A DNA stretch of 64,000 nt, taken from positions 16,521,427 through 16,585,426 of the forward strand of contig OX031065.1 in the NCBI GenBank assembly GCA_943736015.1, in the 5' to 3' direction. The position numbers were made by a program, and so were the translations under genes. The notes below the pieces were generated by a model. That model searched no databases and was not told where the DNA came from. It saw nothing but the letters and a program-made list of their open reading frames with translations. Positions 45,359 through 56,229 of the stretch are shown piece by piece. Source of the DNA: Tridacna crocea (Eukaryota > Mollusca > Bivalvia > Cardiida > Cardiidae). Each line of letters begins with the position of its first letter. Within the stretch, counting starts at the first letter, position 1.

Positions 45359-46904
45359 TCCACAAGTTCTCTTTTCTCAAAAATTACGGATTGTCAAAAC
45401 AGTTATCCAAATATACAGGAGTAAGCGAATCTGTTATCAGCAGGGGTGCAAAAATTGATTTTCAACGAAAGAGGAGAAGGGATGCTATCAGCCAAGATGT
45501 ACAAGACAAGATTCAAGATTTCATGCTTAGGCCTGATGTTTCAACAAACCTGCCATCATCCAAGAGAGTGAAGAGGGACAACATGGAAAGGAGGGTCTTA
45601 GACAAAGCATTAAAATCACTTCATTTGGAATTTAAAGAAAACAATCCAAATGTAAATATTAGCCTCTCAACATTCAAACAGAATAAACCAAAGAGCATAG
45701 AATCAACAAGAAAACAACACTGGGAGGGATGCCTATGTGAAGCTTGTGAGAATGTAGAGAATAAGTTAAAAGCTCTTAGTGAGCTAGCTACAAGGAAAGG
45801 TAGTTTTGTCAAGGTCATGGACAAATATGAGGCAGTAGGTCTGACTATGTGCCAAAAACTATCACAATACAATGAAAGGAAATGCATAAATAGGGAATGC
45901 GATATATGTAGAGTTGACAAAATTGTAGCCCTTGGTAGAGCAGAGTACATCTGATGAAATTAATTACACAAAATGGGAGTGTGTCAAAAAAGATATAAAT
46001 GGGAAAGAAGCAGTGCGTGTAATGCCAGTGAAAAAGACCGGAACTTGTACAAGCATCATTACAGACCTGTCTCAAGAATTACAATTGCTAGCCCAGCACT
46101 TGTTTGTTGCAAACTGGCAACAAAGAAAATTTACAGAATTGCGGAAGGACGTGCCAGAAGGATTCGTAGTATTGAATATGGACTTTGCAGAAAATTATTC
46201 CTGTGTTGCACAAAATGAAGTCCAAGCTGCTCATTGGGGTCACGAACAAGTCACAATTCACCCCACTGTGGCATATTACAAATGCAAAGATGATGGATGC
46301 AATCAAGTTGTCACTGAATCTCTAATTTTTATATCGGAGGACAAAATACATGATTCACATGCTGTGAATACATTTACAAAAATTGCAAATGAATAACTTA
46401 AAGAAAAGAGAGGCCTTGATATCAAAAGGGAAATTAAAATGACTGATGGATGTTCTGCTCAGTATAAGTCCAAGATACCTTTTTCTGACATCTCATGCAG
46501 CATTTTAGATAATGGATTTCCCATTGAGCGTCACTTCTATGGATCAAGGCATGGAAAAGGGCCATCTGATGGGGCTGGGGCAGTGGTAAAGAGCTTCGTT
46601 AGAAGAGGGGTCATGGGAAATAATGCCATTATAAATAATGCAGAAGACTTCTATGAGTACGCAAAGGAACTAACTAAAGATGACACGCATTCCAAAAGAA
46701 GTTTATTTTTTGTGAAAGATATTAACAGAAACAGACCCGAGAGATCAAATAAAAAATCACTGGTGGGTACAAGAAATCTGCAGTGTGTAAAAACAATTTA
46801 GAAAGATCACATAGCTACCAGGAATCTGTCTTGTTTCTGCAAACCATGCCTGACAAAAGTAGAAGGTTGTGAAAATTCTGCTTATGTGGATAAATAGACA
46901 ACAC

Positions 46905-47404
46905 ACATGCTGAAAACTGTAGGTGCCAGAACTAGAGTTGTTGGAGGTATCAATGGAATTCAACCCAGGACTAGAGGTCATTGTGCCGCTGTCAATGAAG
47001 TTTGACAGAGAAGATTAAAGGGAGGGGCCAGAACTAGAGGAGGAGTTGTTCAGCGTGGTGAAGCAAGATCCAGCAGAAAAAGGATAGGAGTCAGAACTAG
47101 AGGAGGGGTTTGTACCCAGCATGGTGCACCTAGAATTGCAAGAACACAGGTAAGAGTCAGGACTAGAGGAGGGAGTGGCAATGCCAGATACAGACAGGAC
47201 CAGGAAAGTAGCTCTGACGATGAAGAAAGTTTTGACTCTGATAGCAGCTCTGACCAGGCAGAAATATTTGACCCAGACAGCACCTCAGATAAGAAAGAGA
47301 GGTATGATCCAGTAGCAGCTTTGACAAGAGAGAATGTTCAAACCATTGCAGCAGCTCTTACAAGGGAAAAACAACTGAACAGATATATAGCACAGAAAAG
47401 ATAG
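46905..47404 (+). pseudogene. RTRGG-repeat and acidic segment of the same gene
   Basis: The frame of the transposase-like core runs on here past its stops. It shows ARTRVVGG, QPRTRGH, ARTRGGVVQRGEARSS, VRTRGGVCTQHG and VRTRGGSGNARYRQ, five R-T-R repeats spaced about 20-40 residues apart. An acidic stretch follows: SSSDDEESFDSDSSSD, EIFDPDSTSD. RG-rich repeats usually bind RNA or DNA; that is family knowledge, not shown here. One TGA (47003) interrupts the repeats. Confidence 0.65.
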
Positions 47405-47652
47405 AGACAGATGTAGAAGAGTTCAGTGATATTGCTGACATTTCTGATGTGTCTGGTGTAAACACAATACTTGATTTCCTACAATTTGATCAAGTAAATC
47501 TACAGGTAATTGTAGTATTTTCTTTGTGTAAACCGTCATGCGCTGATTTTAGAAAATAAGTCTTCAGTCTTTTGCAAGTACTTGAAACAACCTAACACTG
47601 GGGTGTATTGAACATTATCCTTTACCTAAGACACTCTAACACTAGAATTTGT

Positions 47653-48112
47653 TTAACCCATTACCAGACAACAAAATTTTAGACTGGACCAAATTCAAAG
47701 AGATTGTAGATGACAATATACAGTTTGTGTGATTTGAAAACATTTAACCCATTACCACTCAATCCCTACTTTTGACGCCCCTGAGAAAGAAGCCTTTTGA
47801 AAACACTGTGGGAAAAGGAGAAAATGCTGGTAACCAGCATTTTCTCCTTTTCCCACAGTGTTTTCTACCCTTCCAAGAACAAATTTCTATTTTTCAGTCA
47901 CCTTTATTTTGTCTTCTGCAAATGCTTTCAATTTGGACCAGTCCAAAATTTTCTTGTGTGGTAATGAGTTAAGTATACTAGGGGATAAAATATTGTGAGA
48001 AAGAAGAAATTGCTTCTTACAAGTAATTTCTTCTTTTTCCACAATCTTTCCTTGAATAATTAGAAATATAGGGTTGTAAAACAAAAATGGGATTGTGTGG
48101 GATTTGGTTAAA
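47653..48112 (+). mobile_element. Outer, interrupted copy of the palindromic MITE family
   Basis: It starts TTTAACCCATTACCAG with AGACTGGACCAAATTC, is interrupted at 47744 by another copy, and resumes with AAATATTGTGAGAAAGAAG, then AAATTGCTTCTTAC and GTAATTTCTTC. It ends TGGGATTTGGTTAA. Its palindrome belongs to the GAAATTGC subtype, unlike the inner copy. It lies in the intron 47506-48142. Confidence 0.6.
47744..47972 (-). mobile_element. Palindromic TTAA-type MITE, copy 5, nested
   Basis: TTAA at 47744-47747 and 47969-47972, 229 bp, reverse orientation (starts TTAACCCATTACCACTCAAT). The palindrome GAAAATGCTGGTAACCAGC with CCTTTTCCCACAGTG is intact. It sits inside the outer copy. Confidence 0.85.
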
Positions 48113-48142
48113 ATCTCATACCAAGTTTTGGAATGATTTCAG

Positions 48143-48249
48143 TTTGATGAACTCCAGCCAATTATACAAGTTGAGCTTCAAGATGATTTATGTAACCAAG
48201 TGAAAGAAGATAACTCCACTATGGATTGCCCACCAATTGAGAATGACAG
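48143..48249 (+). CDS. Downstream exon of the transposase-like gene
   Basis: The acceptor GGAATGATTTCAG is at 48142. The open frame FDELQPIIQVELQDDLCNQ continues in phase from the donor at 47505 and ends at the donor AGGTAAAC (phase 2). The spacing and matched phases support a real exon of the gene whose core is at 44.7-47.5 kb. Confidence 0.55.
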
Positions 48250-48520
48250 GTAAACATGTTGTCATATATTTGTTAAGACCTAGGTATTTTGGTTTAGTAG
48301 TCTTGCAGTAAACTTTTTATCAGGTAAATTTGTTGAAATCTACTCCATATGTATCATTCTCTCTGTTTTCTTCGTATGGTGAGCATAAATTTATAATTGT
48401 GGGTAATATCTTTTTTTTTTGAGTATTTTCCAATATTATAGAATGCTTTGAAGGTTGAATATTTTCCCTCATCAGAGGAACATGTTTACATTCACAGGTA
48501 TAAGTTTTTTTTAGAGATTT

Positions 48521-48747
48521 TTAACTCTTTACCACACAAGAAAATTTTAGACTGGCCCAAATTGAAAGCATCTGCAGACAACAAAATAAAGATGACTGAA
48601 AAATTGAAATTTGTTTTGTGAAGGGTAGAAAACACTGTGGGAAAAGGAGAAAATGCTGGTTACCAGCATTTTCTCCTTTTCCCACAGTGTTTTCAAGTCT
48701 TCTTCCTCAGGAGCGTCAAAAGTAGGGATTATGCGGTAATGGGTTAA
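48521..48747 (+). mobile_element. Palindromic TTAA-type MITE, copy 6
   Basis: TTAA at 48521-48524 and 48744-48747; ends TTAACTCTTTACC and GGTAATGGGTTAA. Very clean arms: GTAGAAAACACTGTGGG on one side and CCCACAGTGTTTTC on the other, centre TGCTGGTTACCAGCA. It lies in the intron between 48249 and 48807. Confidence 0.9.
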
Positions 48748-48806
48748 GCAATTAATTTGGATTAACACTGATGACAAAAATTAAATTGTGATAATGCTTC
48801 CCATAG

Positions 48807-48864
48807 ATATCAGACAGGAGATTTTTTACAACTGAAGCATGGGTGCAATATTCTTCCTGCTGTT
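48807..48864 (+). CDS. Short exon with YQTGDFLQLKHG motif
   Basis: The acceptor CTTCCCATAG is at 48806 and the donor GTTGTAAGT follows 48864. Joined to the phase-2 exon end at 48249 it reads R-YQTGDFLQLKHGCNILPAV. A short YxxGDF(L/V)L motif is often the start of a small beta-barrel domain; that is only a suggestion. Confidence 0.5.
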
Positions 48865-48958
48865 GTAAGTACACATGTAAGAAAACCAAATTCGCCATGC
48901 AAAAAAAACCAATGTAAAAATGCTCTAGAAAAGAACTATGATTTATCAGTATTTTATA

Positions 48959-50458
48959 CAGTAGATTCCGCTTATTTGCAAGTCCTATTTGTCAGAGAAA
49001 ATATTGCGAATAAGCGGTCGGCCCGATAATCCGATTGCTCTTTTAAGACCGGAAGTCAAACCAGAGTTGCAGACGATCGTTTCGTTCTAGTGACAGACGT
49101 TCAGCTCTTGCATCCCGATCATTTGATTAATGTTCATAATTTTTTTAAATATATGTATTTCAAACTAAACAAGTTTTAAAAAATCGTTTGTTTACTTATT
49201 TACCTATCAAGTGCACAAAGCACCAGAAACGATCCTGGGTGTTAGCCATGGTGGTGCTTCGTTTGACATAAAATTCAACACAATTTTTTTGTCAACACAG
49301 GTTTCGACGCATATCTCCAGTTTCCGGTTATCTAACATTTACTCCATGTGTACATGTACATTCTTACACAACATGATCGTGTACTGTGCACCTGTATAAA
49401 CCCCGACTCGCCACCTGTAAGGTTGAATGGGTGGGTAAATTTTGGTTGACGTCATAGACTGATTGCCGTCCAGACGATTCTATTTTAACGCATCAAAATA
49501 GGCCATACCATTCAAAGCAGACCGAGATAAGAAACGGTTTTCTGTGTTTTTCACAGTTTACATTCGGTACACCTTACTTTCACGCCTGTAGTCAAATTGT
49601 TTGTCACAAATTGGATTATCGACGAGACACTAACAAACAGTTAAGTTTTTTTTTCCCCCAGTGTGTAATTATCTGAGCGGTGATAGGTTATTTTGATCGG
49701 TCTTTCTTGTAACGGGTAAAGTGCCAAATTCGTCTGCACTTGCTCTCGGGGAGCGTAGATAAAGATCGGACTGCACAGAATGTGTAGTCTGATCATAGAA
49801 CGTCTATGTTCGTTTTTTTTCCCCCGAGTTATACCAAGACAAGATTTAAGTACATGTAGTCATCTTTTCACCATTTTTCCGGCCCTAAAATTACCATTTT
49901 ATTAATCAGTGCTCTTGGTGGTGGATGTACAGCCTGGTACCCGAAATCTCGAGTAACCGTCCAATAGTTAGAAAATCGGCAACCAGTGAAGCTCCATATT
50001 TAGAATGTCGGCCATTTGCAGATGTTTTGTAACCGTTATTACACTTTCTTAAATGAAAAGAATAAGATAAAATACGCCAAGAATTTTCATCTTTAATGAT
50101 TAAATAATGAAAACGGATCATGTCGGACTCGTCGTTTGTATACTGTTACATTGGTTTTTAATCTGCAATTCTCTGTATGCATTGAAATTCGACTGTTATC
50201 TTTTTGAGTAACCTTTTTTTTTTCCCGGACAGATTGAAATTTTTCGCTGTCTTATCCCACATAATTGCTAATAAACACTAGAATTTCGAATCATGTGCTA
50301 ATTTTTCGTTGCAAAAAACCGAAATGTTCTATTTACGGGATCCCGATTAAGCGTTGAAATTTACGTTGTCTAGATAGGAAATGGATCGGTGCTGGACCAA
50401 GTCTTGCAAATAACCGAAAATCCCGATAAACAGGGTTGCGATTAAGTGGAATCCACTG
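48959..50458. mobile_element. 1.5-kb CAG...CTG transposon with TA target duplication
   Basis: Starts CAGTAGATTCCGCTTATTTG and ends with the complement of CAGTGGATTCCACTTAATCG. TA flanks both sides (48957-48958 and 50459-50460). CCCGATAA recurs subterminally at both ends (about 49022 and 50391). TA duplication and CAGTxGATTCC ends are of pogo/Tigger style within Tc1/mariner. No transposase is recognised, so it is probably non-autonomous. It lies in the putative intron after 48864. Confidence 0.8.
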
Positions 50459-50765
50459 TATTACTTGTATTGCACTTTGTCATAAAATCAAAAGTGTGAG
50501 CAAAGGTTATGTTGGTTTTTGGCTAAAAAAGTTGAAAATGATACATGGTTTTTCCATTTTAACATGTTAAAAATGGTTTTTGTTTTCAGAATCCTACCAA
50601 ATGATTTCTTGATCATATTTAAGTTTTGTTGTTTTTCATGAAAAGCATACATCATGCTCACTGTCCTGTTTCATAGTTCATTATTTTGTTTATGGTTCAA
50701 TCTTGCTTTTTGTGTTCATATTGAGGTCATTTTCCAGCTGCAATGATTTGTATGATTAATTGTTA

Positions 50766-51872
50766 ACAAGAGGGCCAAAATGGCCCTGGATCGCTCACCT
50801 GAATTTTTGAGAGGACCATAGCCTTTTTTTCTTTTTGAAGACACTGGAAACAAAATCATCATTTTGATAAGCAATTTTTAAAAGGTCACCTGTAAAAGTC
50901 CTTTCAAAATCTGACCAGCAGTTTCAGAGAAGAAGAATTTTCAAGAATTTCTTCATTTCCATATACATGTAGTGCAAGAAGCCCCCATTCACCAGAGCAA
51001 TGTTTCTCAACGAATCAAATTTTCATGAACAATTTTTGAAAAGGGTCACCCAAGGAATATCTCTGTGAAAATTTTTCAAAATCTGACAAGCCGTTTCAGA
51101 GAAGAAGAATTTTTAAGAATTTCTTCATTGCCCTATAGTGCAAGTATCCCTCATTCACCAGAGCCATGTTTCTTGATGAATCAAAATTTCACGAACTGTT
51201 TTTGAAAAGGGTCACCAAAGGAACATCTTTGTGTAATTATTTCAAAATATGACCAGCCGTTCGAGAGAAGAAGAATTTTTAAGAATTTCTTCATTTCCCT
51301 ATAGCGCAAGTAGCCCCCATTCCCCAGAGCCAGGTTTCTTGACCTATCAAAATTTCACAAACACTTTTGGAAAGGGTCATCCAAGGAACATCTCTGTGAA
51401 ATTATTTCAAAATCTGACCAGTGGTTTCAGAGAAGAAGAATTTTAAAGAATTTCTTCATTTCTGTATAGTCAAGAAGCCCCCATTCACCAGAGCCATGTT
51501 TCTTGACAGATCAAAACTTCGCGAACAATTTTTGAAAAGGGTCACCCAAGGAACATCTTTGTGAAATTATTTTAAAATCTGGCCAGCGGTTTTAGGGAAG
51601 ATTTTTAAAGAATTTCCTAAAAAATTCCATTTCGTTGCCATGGCAACCAGAATTTTTGACAGAATCAAATTCTGTGAACAATTTTTAAAGAGGACCTCCC
51701 AAGAAACATTCCAGCCAAGTTTGGTCCAAATTGGCCCAGCGGTTTAGGAGTTGATGTTTAAAGAATTGTTGACAACGCACGAAGCACTGATAAACGACGA
51801 ACAACGGACGACGTACACCGGGTGATCCTAAAAGCTCCCCTTGAGCATGTTGTGCTCAGGTGAGCTAAAAAT
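50766..51872 (+). repeat. Complete CTCACCTGAG-family element with ~168-bp units
   Basis: Starts AACAAGAGGGCCAAAATGGC and CGCTCACCTGAA, ends GTGCTCAGGTGAGCTAAAAA. Inside, GAGAAGAAGAATTTT with CTTCATTTCC recurs near 50928, 51101, 51264 and 51431, with GGGTCACCCAAGGAA between. The tail has GTTGCCATGGCAACCAG and a GACGAACAACGGACGACG run. It has no protein. It is the reference copy for the fragments at 2516, 3541 and 25926. Confidence 0.8.
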
Positions 51873-52497
51873 GATACAAGTGTAAAGACAACAATGTAAG
51901 CCTTTCTTATTAACTAATAATCACACTGATCAACGTGAGCCGTGGACACTATGACTGTGTTCTCGGTACACCAGATAGAATTTTCCATGGAAGAACTGGA
52001 GGTGGTGTAAGTATTTTCGTTTTTATGGACCTGATTAACCTAGATAGAAATGTTGATTTACAGCAATGTCAAGACGAATGATTGATCTGATTACACACAT
52101 AATAGGGAATAATAATACCATCATATAAGCGAGCTGTGGCTTTATGAGCAACTGGGGTCTTATTGTTTTGAAGTTTGTTGCCGATTTTCGCACAAAATCC
52201 CCTAACCATTGTTCATTTTACAAGTTTGTATAATAAGATAAATGTATTCCCTAGAGGAACACAAAATTTCACTTAGAAATGTCCATCCAAAGCGAAGATA
52301 TACGTTTTTGAATGGACCTGGGTAGAGGAAAATATGCCAACAAGACACCATTTTCATTTTCAGAGTATGTACATGGACACCAAATCAGAAAAAGCTTGTG
52401 GTAACTGGACACCAACCTATAAATCATCAATTAAATGTTAAAAATATTTTAAAAACAGCTTAGCTTTATTTAACTTTCTTGCAAGGGTATATTTCTT
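51873..52497. other. Intron-like spacer, no supported exon
   Basis: A possible acceptor CATTTTCATTTTCAG at about 52365 has no convincing exon after it. Nothing else recognised. Confidence 0.35.
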
Positions 52498-52690
52498 TTA
52501 ATTACCTATTCCCACTTAGTAAATTTTAGACTGTCCCAAATTCAAAGTGTCTGCAGACGATAATTCATGTAGAAATCATTATTGGAGTGGAGAAATTGCT
52601 CACCATGAGCAATTTCTCATTTTCCAACTATGTTTTTATTAGATTTCCTTTCCAGGGTTGTTAAAACTCGGGATTGAATGGTAGTGCCTT
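52498..52690 (+). mobile_element. Palindromic MITE, GAAATTGCTC subtype
   Basis: Starts at TTAA (52498-52501). The palindrome GAGAAATTGCTCACC then ATGAGCAATTTCTC replaces the GAAAATGCTGG centre of the other subtype. The right end is degenerate (GGTAGTGCC). Confidence 0.7.
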
Positions 52691-53232
52691 GCATAGAAAT
52701 GATGATTTTAAATTTGGTATAGAAGAGTATTATTTACCTATATATGGGCTTGGAAATTCAAAGAAAAAGTAAAATTTACCATGTACAAAATGTACCAAAA
52801 TGCATAAAAGATAGTTGAGGGGAAAAAGGCTAAAACAAAGTACATACTTGATTACTGATATGGCCATGTAGAGATTCAAACTGAACACTTAAACACAAGT
52901 TTACCTTTTAGTTACCTCTGTAAGGAAAAAAGCTAGCATTCTAAAGTACTACTGCATCCAGGTCATGTTAGGCGGTAACAGATATATGAGCTGTCTAGAC
53001 AGACATAACACAACATGAAAGAAACCTGTTTGATTAGCTTACCATTTTTTCATTCTTTTGAATGCATCTTTTCCAAATTTTGTATCGTTTGGAAGTAACA
53101 GATTTGACAAAATTTAAAGAAAACATTTCATGCTCCCTCAGTCTCAATATACCGGTACATATATTTTATTTGAAACAAATGAACATACTGAAAATATGGT
53201 GGCTTTCATAGGCTGTTTTGCAATTTATTGCA

Positions 53233-53296
53233 GATGCAGATGATGCTGTACCGATTTTGGACAAGAAGGCACAGAAAAAGAAGATCGGTCTGTAAA
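53233..53296 (+). CDS. Possible short exon
   Basis: The acceptor CAATTTATTGCAG is at about 53232, then an open frame of about 20 codons (ADADDAVPILDKKAQKKK) to a stop. It could equally be chance. Confidence 0.2.
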
Positions 53297-53319
53297 TCAT
53301 TTAAGATACATGTAATACT

Positions 53320-53532
53320 TTAACCTGTTACCCTATATACCATTTTTAGACTAGTCCAAATTAGAAGGCTAAGCAGACAACTGTTAAATTTAAATAAAAG
53401 CATGCTACAATTTTTATTATGTGATGGAAAAGAAAACATTGTGCCAAAAGGAGTACCGGTAATTGCTGATTCATGAGCAATTTCTTGTTAAGGCACAATA
53501 TTTTTCTAAAATCTCTTACTTCAATGTGTTAA
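53320..53532 (+). mobile_element. Palindromic MITE, GAAATTGC subtype
   Basis: TTAA at 53320-53323 and 53529-53532; starts TTAACCTGTTACCC. It carries AACATTGTGCC, AATTGCTGATTCATGAGC and AAGGCACAATATTTT. It has one arm mismatch cluster (GAGTACCGGTAATTG). Confidence 0.75.
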
Positions 53533-53811
53533 AGCAAATTTATATATATTATGCTGGGTAAATTTCTTGAACATTTAGTGCCATGGATTATTAGAATAGG
53601 AGGTTCCTTAAATTTGTCCAAACTAAGTTTTTATTTAGGCTAACCACAGAGACTCAAGCTAGTTTACTCATTTTGGCATCTAAAACTTAATAATAGTTTA
53701 TAGGAGTATCAAACAATCAAATTAAGATAACTTACCATAACCTGTGGCTTGTTTTCATTTTAGAATATTTTAATATTTAGGTAAGTTTTGTTAAGATTTA
53801 TTATGCATGTA

Positions 53812-54235
53812 CACGGTTCCCATGGTCAGGGAAAAATGATTTTATTTGAAGGTCAGGGAAAAGTCAGGGAATTTTGAAATTGGTCATGGAAATTTAAAAA
53901 TTCAGAAAAAGTCAGGGAATTTTACAGTCATGGAATGTGGGCTGGACGAAAGAAGGATTGTAATACAAAAACTATTCCATTTTGGCCAATTTCAGTCAAT
54001 TTGAATTGTCAGTTTAGCATAATATTAAATAAGTGCAGAGTAGTATCGAATTGAAACACCGTCATTTTCATTTCATGTTCAAAAGAAGAAATTTATAAAA
54101 AAAATACTTAGATTTTGAAAGCGCATAGTTCCTTTGGTGATCAAAGATGATCTGTATTAATTTGGACAGGGAATGTTGAGTTTGATTAGGGAAAGGTCAG
54201 GGAATTTTGTTTTTTTCAATTTTGTGGAAACCCTG
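53812..54235. mobile_element. GGTCAGGGAA-type MITE
   Basis: Starts CACGGTTCCCATGGTCAGGG, and the complement of the end reads CAGGGTTTCCACAAAATTG. GTCAGGGAA recurs at both sides (about 53828, 53862, 53910, 54196) with GTCATGGAA. The ends CAGGGTTTCCA are hAT-like. I could not fix the target duplication. Confidence 0.65.
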
Positions 54236-54499
54236 ATGTACTTAAATAACAACTTTTTGGATGGAAGGGAATCTAACTTTAGCCAAAGGATATATGGTAT
54301 TGATCTTGTATGGTAGTTTCATTTGTTAACTGTTATTAACACTTAAAAAAAGATGGTCTTTGGTTATCTACCTTCTCTTATTAATTTAATTATTGCCCTG
54401 TATTTATTTCACCCATTTTTGAACATTGCAATTGTGTGCTGAAAAGTGTTTTTATGTTTACCTTGATATCAAAGACTAAAGACACTTTTATATTTTCAG

Positions 54500-54711
54500 A
54501 AAGGAACCGTTGGACAGATGCGGAAATGGAGGAGTTGAGAAAATATGCTAAAGATTACCTCGAGAAAAGAAAAACTCCTAATAGAGCAACATGTAGAACT
54601 TACATTCAGCTCAGCAGAAACAAAGGTGGAGTTCTGCAAGAACGTACAGCGGAAAATATTTTGAAAAAAATTAGTGCCATGAACGTGAAAGCACGAAAAA
54701 ATGACAAATAA
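54500..54711 (+). CDS. Terminal exon with SANT/Myb-like domain
   Basis: The acceptor TTTATATTTTCAG is at 54499. The open frame RNRWTDAEMEELRKYAKDYL, then KRKTPNRATCRTYIQLS, then RTAENILKKISAMNV ends in a stop at 54709. The pattern RWTxxE...L...A..YL...K.P....C is that of a single helix-rich SANT/Myb-like unit, usually DNA- or chromatin-binding. It may be the 3' exon of the 44.7-48.9 kb gene (same strand, ordered exons, no other gene between), but phase across the intervening intron(s) cannot be proven here. Confidence 0.65.
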
Positions 54712-54792
54712 AAACTAGAAGCAACAAACTTAGAATGTTAGTCATGTATGACTCAAATCATTTGTTTGCTGGGGATAGTTGTTATTGATGAA

Positions 54793-55002
54793 CATTAAAA
54801 CATTACTCCATATAACATTTTGAGTTTGGTCCAAATTGGAAGGGTCAGCAGTTCAATAAAAGCAATTTTCATTTGTGATGGAGTAGAAAACATTGTTCCA
54901 AAAGGAGAAATTGCTCACCATGAGCAATTTCTTCTTTTGGCACAATGTTTTCCTACAACATCTGACTTGACTTTCTTAAAACAAGTATATATGGTGTACT
55001 GG
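54793..55002 (+). mobile_element. Palindromic MITE, GAAATTGCTC subtype
   Basis: GTAGAAAACATTGTTCC then AAAAGGAGAAATTGCTCACC and ATGAGCAATTTCTTC form the palindrome. The ends are degenerate (TTAAAACATTACTCC on the left, TTCTTAAAAC on the right). Confidence 0.7.
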
Positions 55003-55239
55003 CTAAACTTCTAGTAAAGTTGGAAAACACTTGCTGAGTGATCAAAGCTTGCAAATAGTAATTCCGATGATTAATGCAAGGCAAAGTCATCAGTTGGTTG
55101 TTGAAAGTTATATCATTTGTCCTATGATAAATTGACAGCTAGTTAATTGGCAATTTGAAAGAAATGTATAAGTTAAAGTCAAACTTCAGTACTTAAGTCT
55201 ATAACACCTGAAGGCACATATATGTGTTCTGCAGCAGAC

Positions 55240-55310
55240 AACTTTTGAAAACAGAATTAACATTTTCTGCTTTTGCCTCAATGTTTTCAGGTACTACTTG
55301 CATATCAGAT
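55240..55310. repeat. Fragment of the palindromic MITE family
   Basis: TTTTGAAAACAGAATTAACA then TTTTCTGCTTTTGCCTCAAT and GTTTTCAG resembles one arm only. Confidence 0.4.
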
Positions 55311-55499
55311 GATAATTCTGAGAGATATTCCATACTTTTATAAATAAAACTGTTTTATAGTCTTCTGCTGCAGATCAGCTGCAGTTTTTGTAGAGTTAAA
55401 TGATGGTGTTGAGGATTTTTGCATTTTAATGCTTCTAGATAAACTATATATATATTCATTATCATTCTGATCAATCCCCAGCAACAAAAACTTATTCCT

Positions 55500-55650
55500 T
55501 TAACCCATTACTCAATATATACTCATATAAATGTTGAAGCATTTATGAAAACATGGTGCCAAAAGGAGAAATTGTTAATGATGAGCAGTTTCTCCTTTTT
55601 GCTCAATGTTTCCTGCTATATAATAAAAACAGAATTTTTCTTCTCCAAAT
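55500..55650 (+). mobile_element. Palindromic MITE, GAAATTG subtype, partial
   Basis: Starts TTTAACCCATTACTC at about 55499. The palindrome GCCAAAAGGAGAAATTG then ATGAGCAGTTTCTCC and GCTCAATGTTTCC follows. The right end is not recognised. Confidence 0.6.
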
Positions 55651-56225
55651 TAAATATCGTTGTCTGCTGAAGCTGCCAATTTCGACCGATCTCAAGAGGA
55701 TATATGGGGTGATGGCTTATGTTTTGCCAATGTTTACCCATATGTTATTGTTGCTGAAGAAGGTTACTTTAATAACGCCCACAGGTGATGGGAAATGTAA
55801 CTCGTTTGAAATTTCTAATCTTTTTAGCTCCTTTCACCACGCTGTGGTCAAAGCTGAGTTTGAAGGATGATGAATGTCATCCACTATTTGTTTTGTAGCA
55901 TCTTTGTTTCTCACAATGTATATCGTTAAACTTGAAAATTCAGAGTTAACAGCCTTTGAATTGGAAAAATGCCATTTTTCAGCTCTGAACACTCTAGCAC
56001 CTTCATTTTTTCACCAATGGTAATCAAACCTTGTTTTATAAAGTTTCGGATGACTTTAATTTTGAGCAGACTTGGATGTGCAAGTCGAGAGCTGTAATGT
56101 AAGATAGACCCATTACATGACATTAGTTATGTGTTATGAGAAATCTGTTCAAATAAACATAGTTTACTCGATTCCAGTGTTGTTTAGTGTTGAGTAATTG
56201 ACCCAAAGTTTAGCCTGTAACTCCA
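55651..56225. other. No supported gene
   Basis: Short frames only, with no recognisable domain. Confidence 0.35.
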
Positions 56226-56229
56226 TAAA

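Larger units (their letters stand above)
44728..47505 (+). pseudogene. Broken gene with probable DDE-type transposase core
   Basis: In frame order: a basic region with many K/R (RYRERQREKGIKPKPP, RERHSGQKKRRIREKD); a segment with LSKQLSKYTGVSESVISRG; SSKRVKRDNMERRVLDKALK; a Cys block GCLCEACENVENKLKAL and CINRECDICRVDK; then VLNMDFAENY, AAHWGHEQVTIHP, MTDGCSAQYKSK, HFYGSRHGKGPSDGAG and TRNLSCFCKPC. Asp in MDFAEN and TDGCS are candidate catalytic acids of a DDE-like fold (inference). I recognise the family from uncharacterised mollusc and cnidarian proteins. Breaks: a 225-bp net MITE insertion at 45130, a frame change near 45931, and stops at 46394, 46799, 46895 and 47003, then a further frame change near 47400. 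An acceptor (TTACTTAG at about 44750, or GAAAAG at about 44808) may begin the exon. The donor is at 47505. Confidence 0.8.

Noticed and set aside
45621-46306. Minus-strand frames opposite the transposase-like core
   Set aside because: They are shadows of the plus-strand coding sequence and contain no motif of their own.
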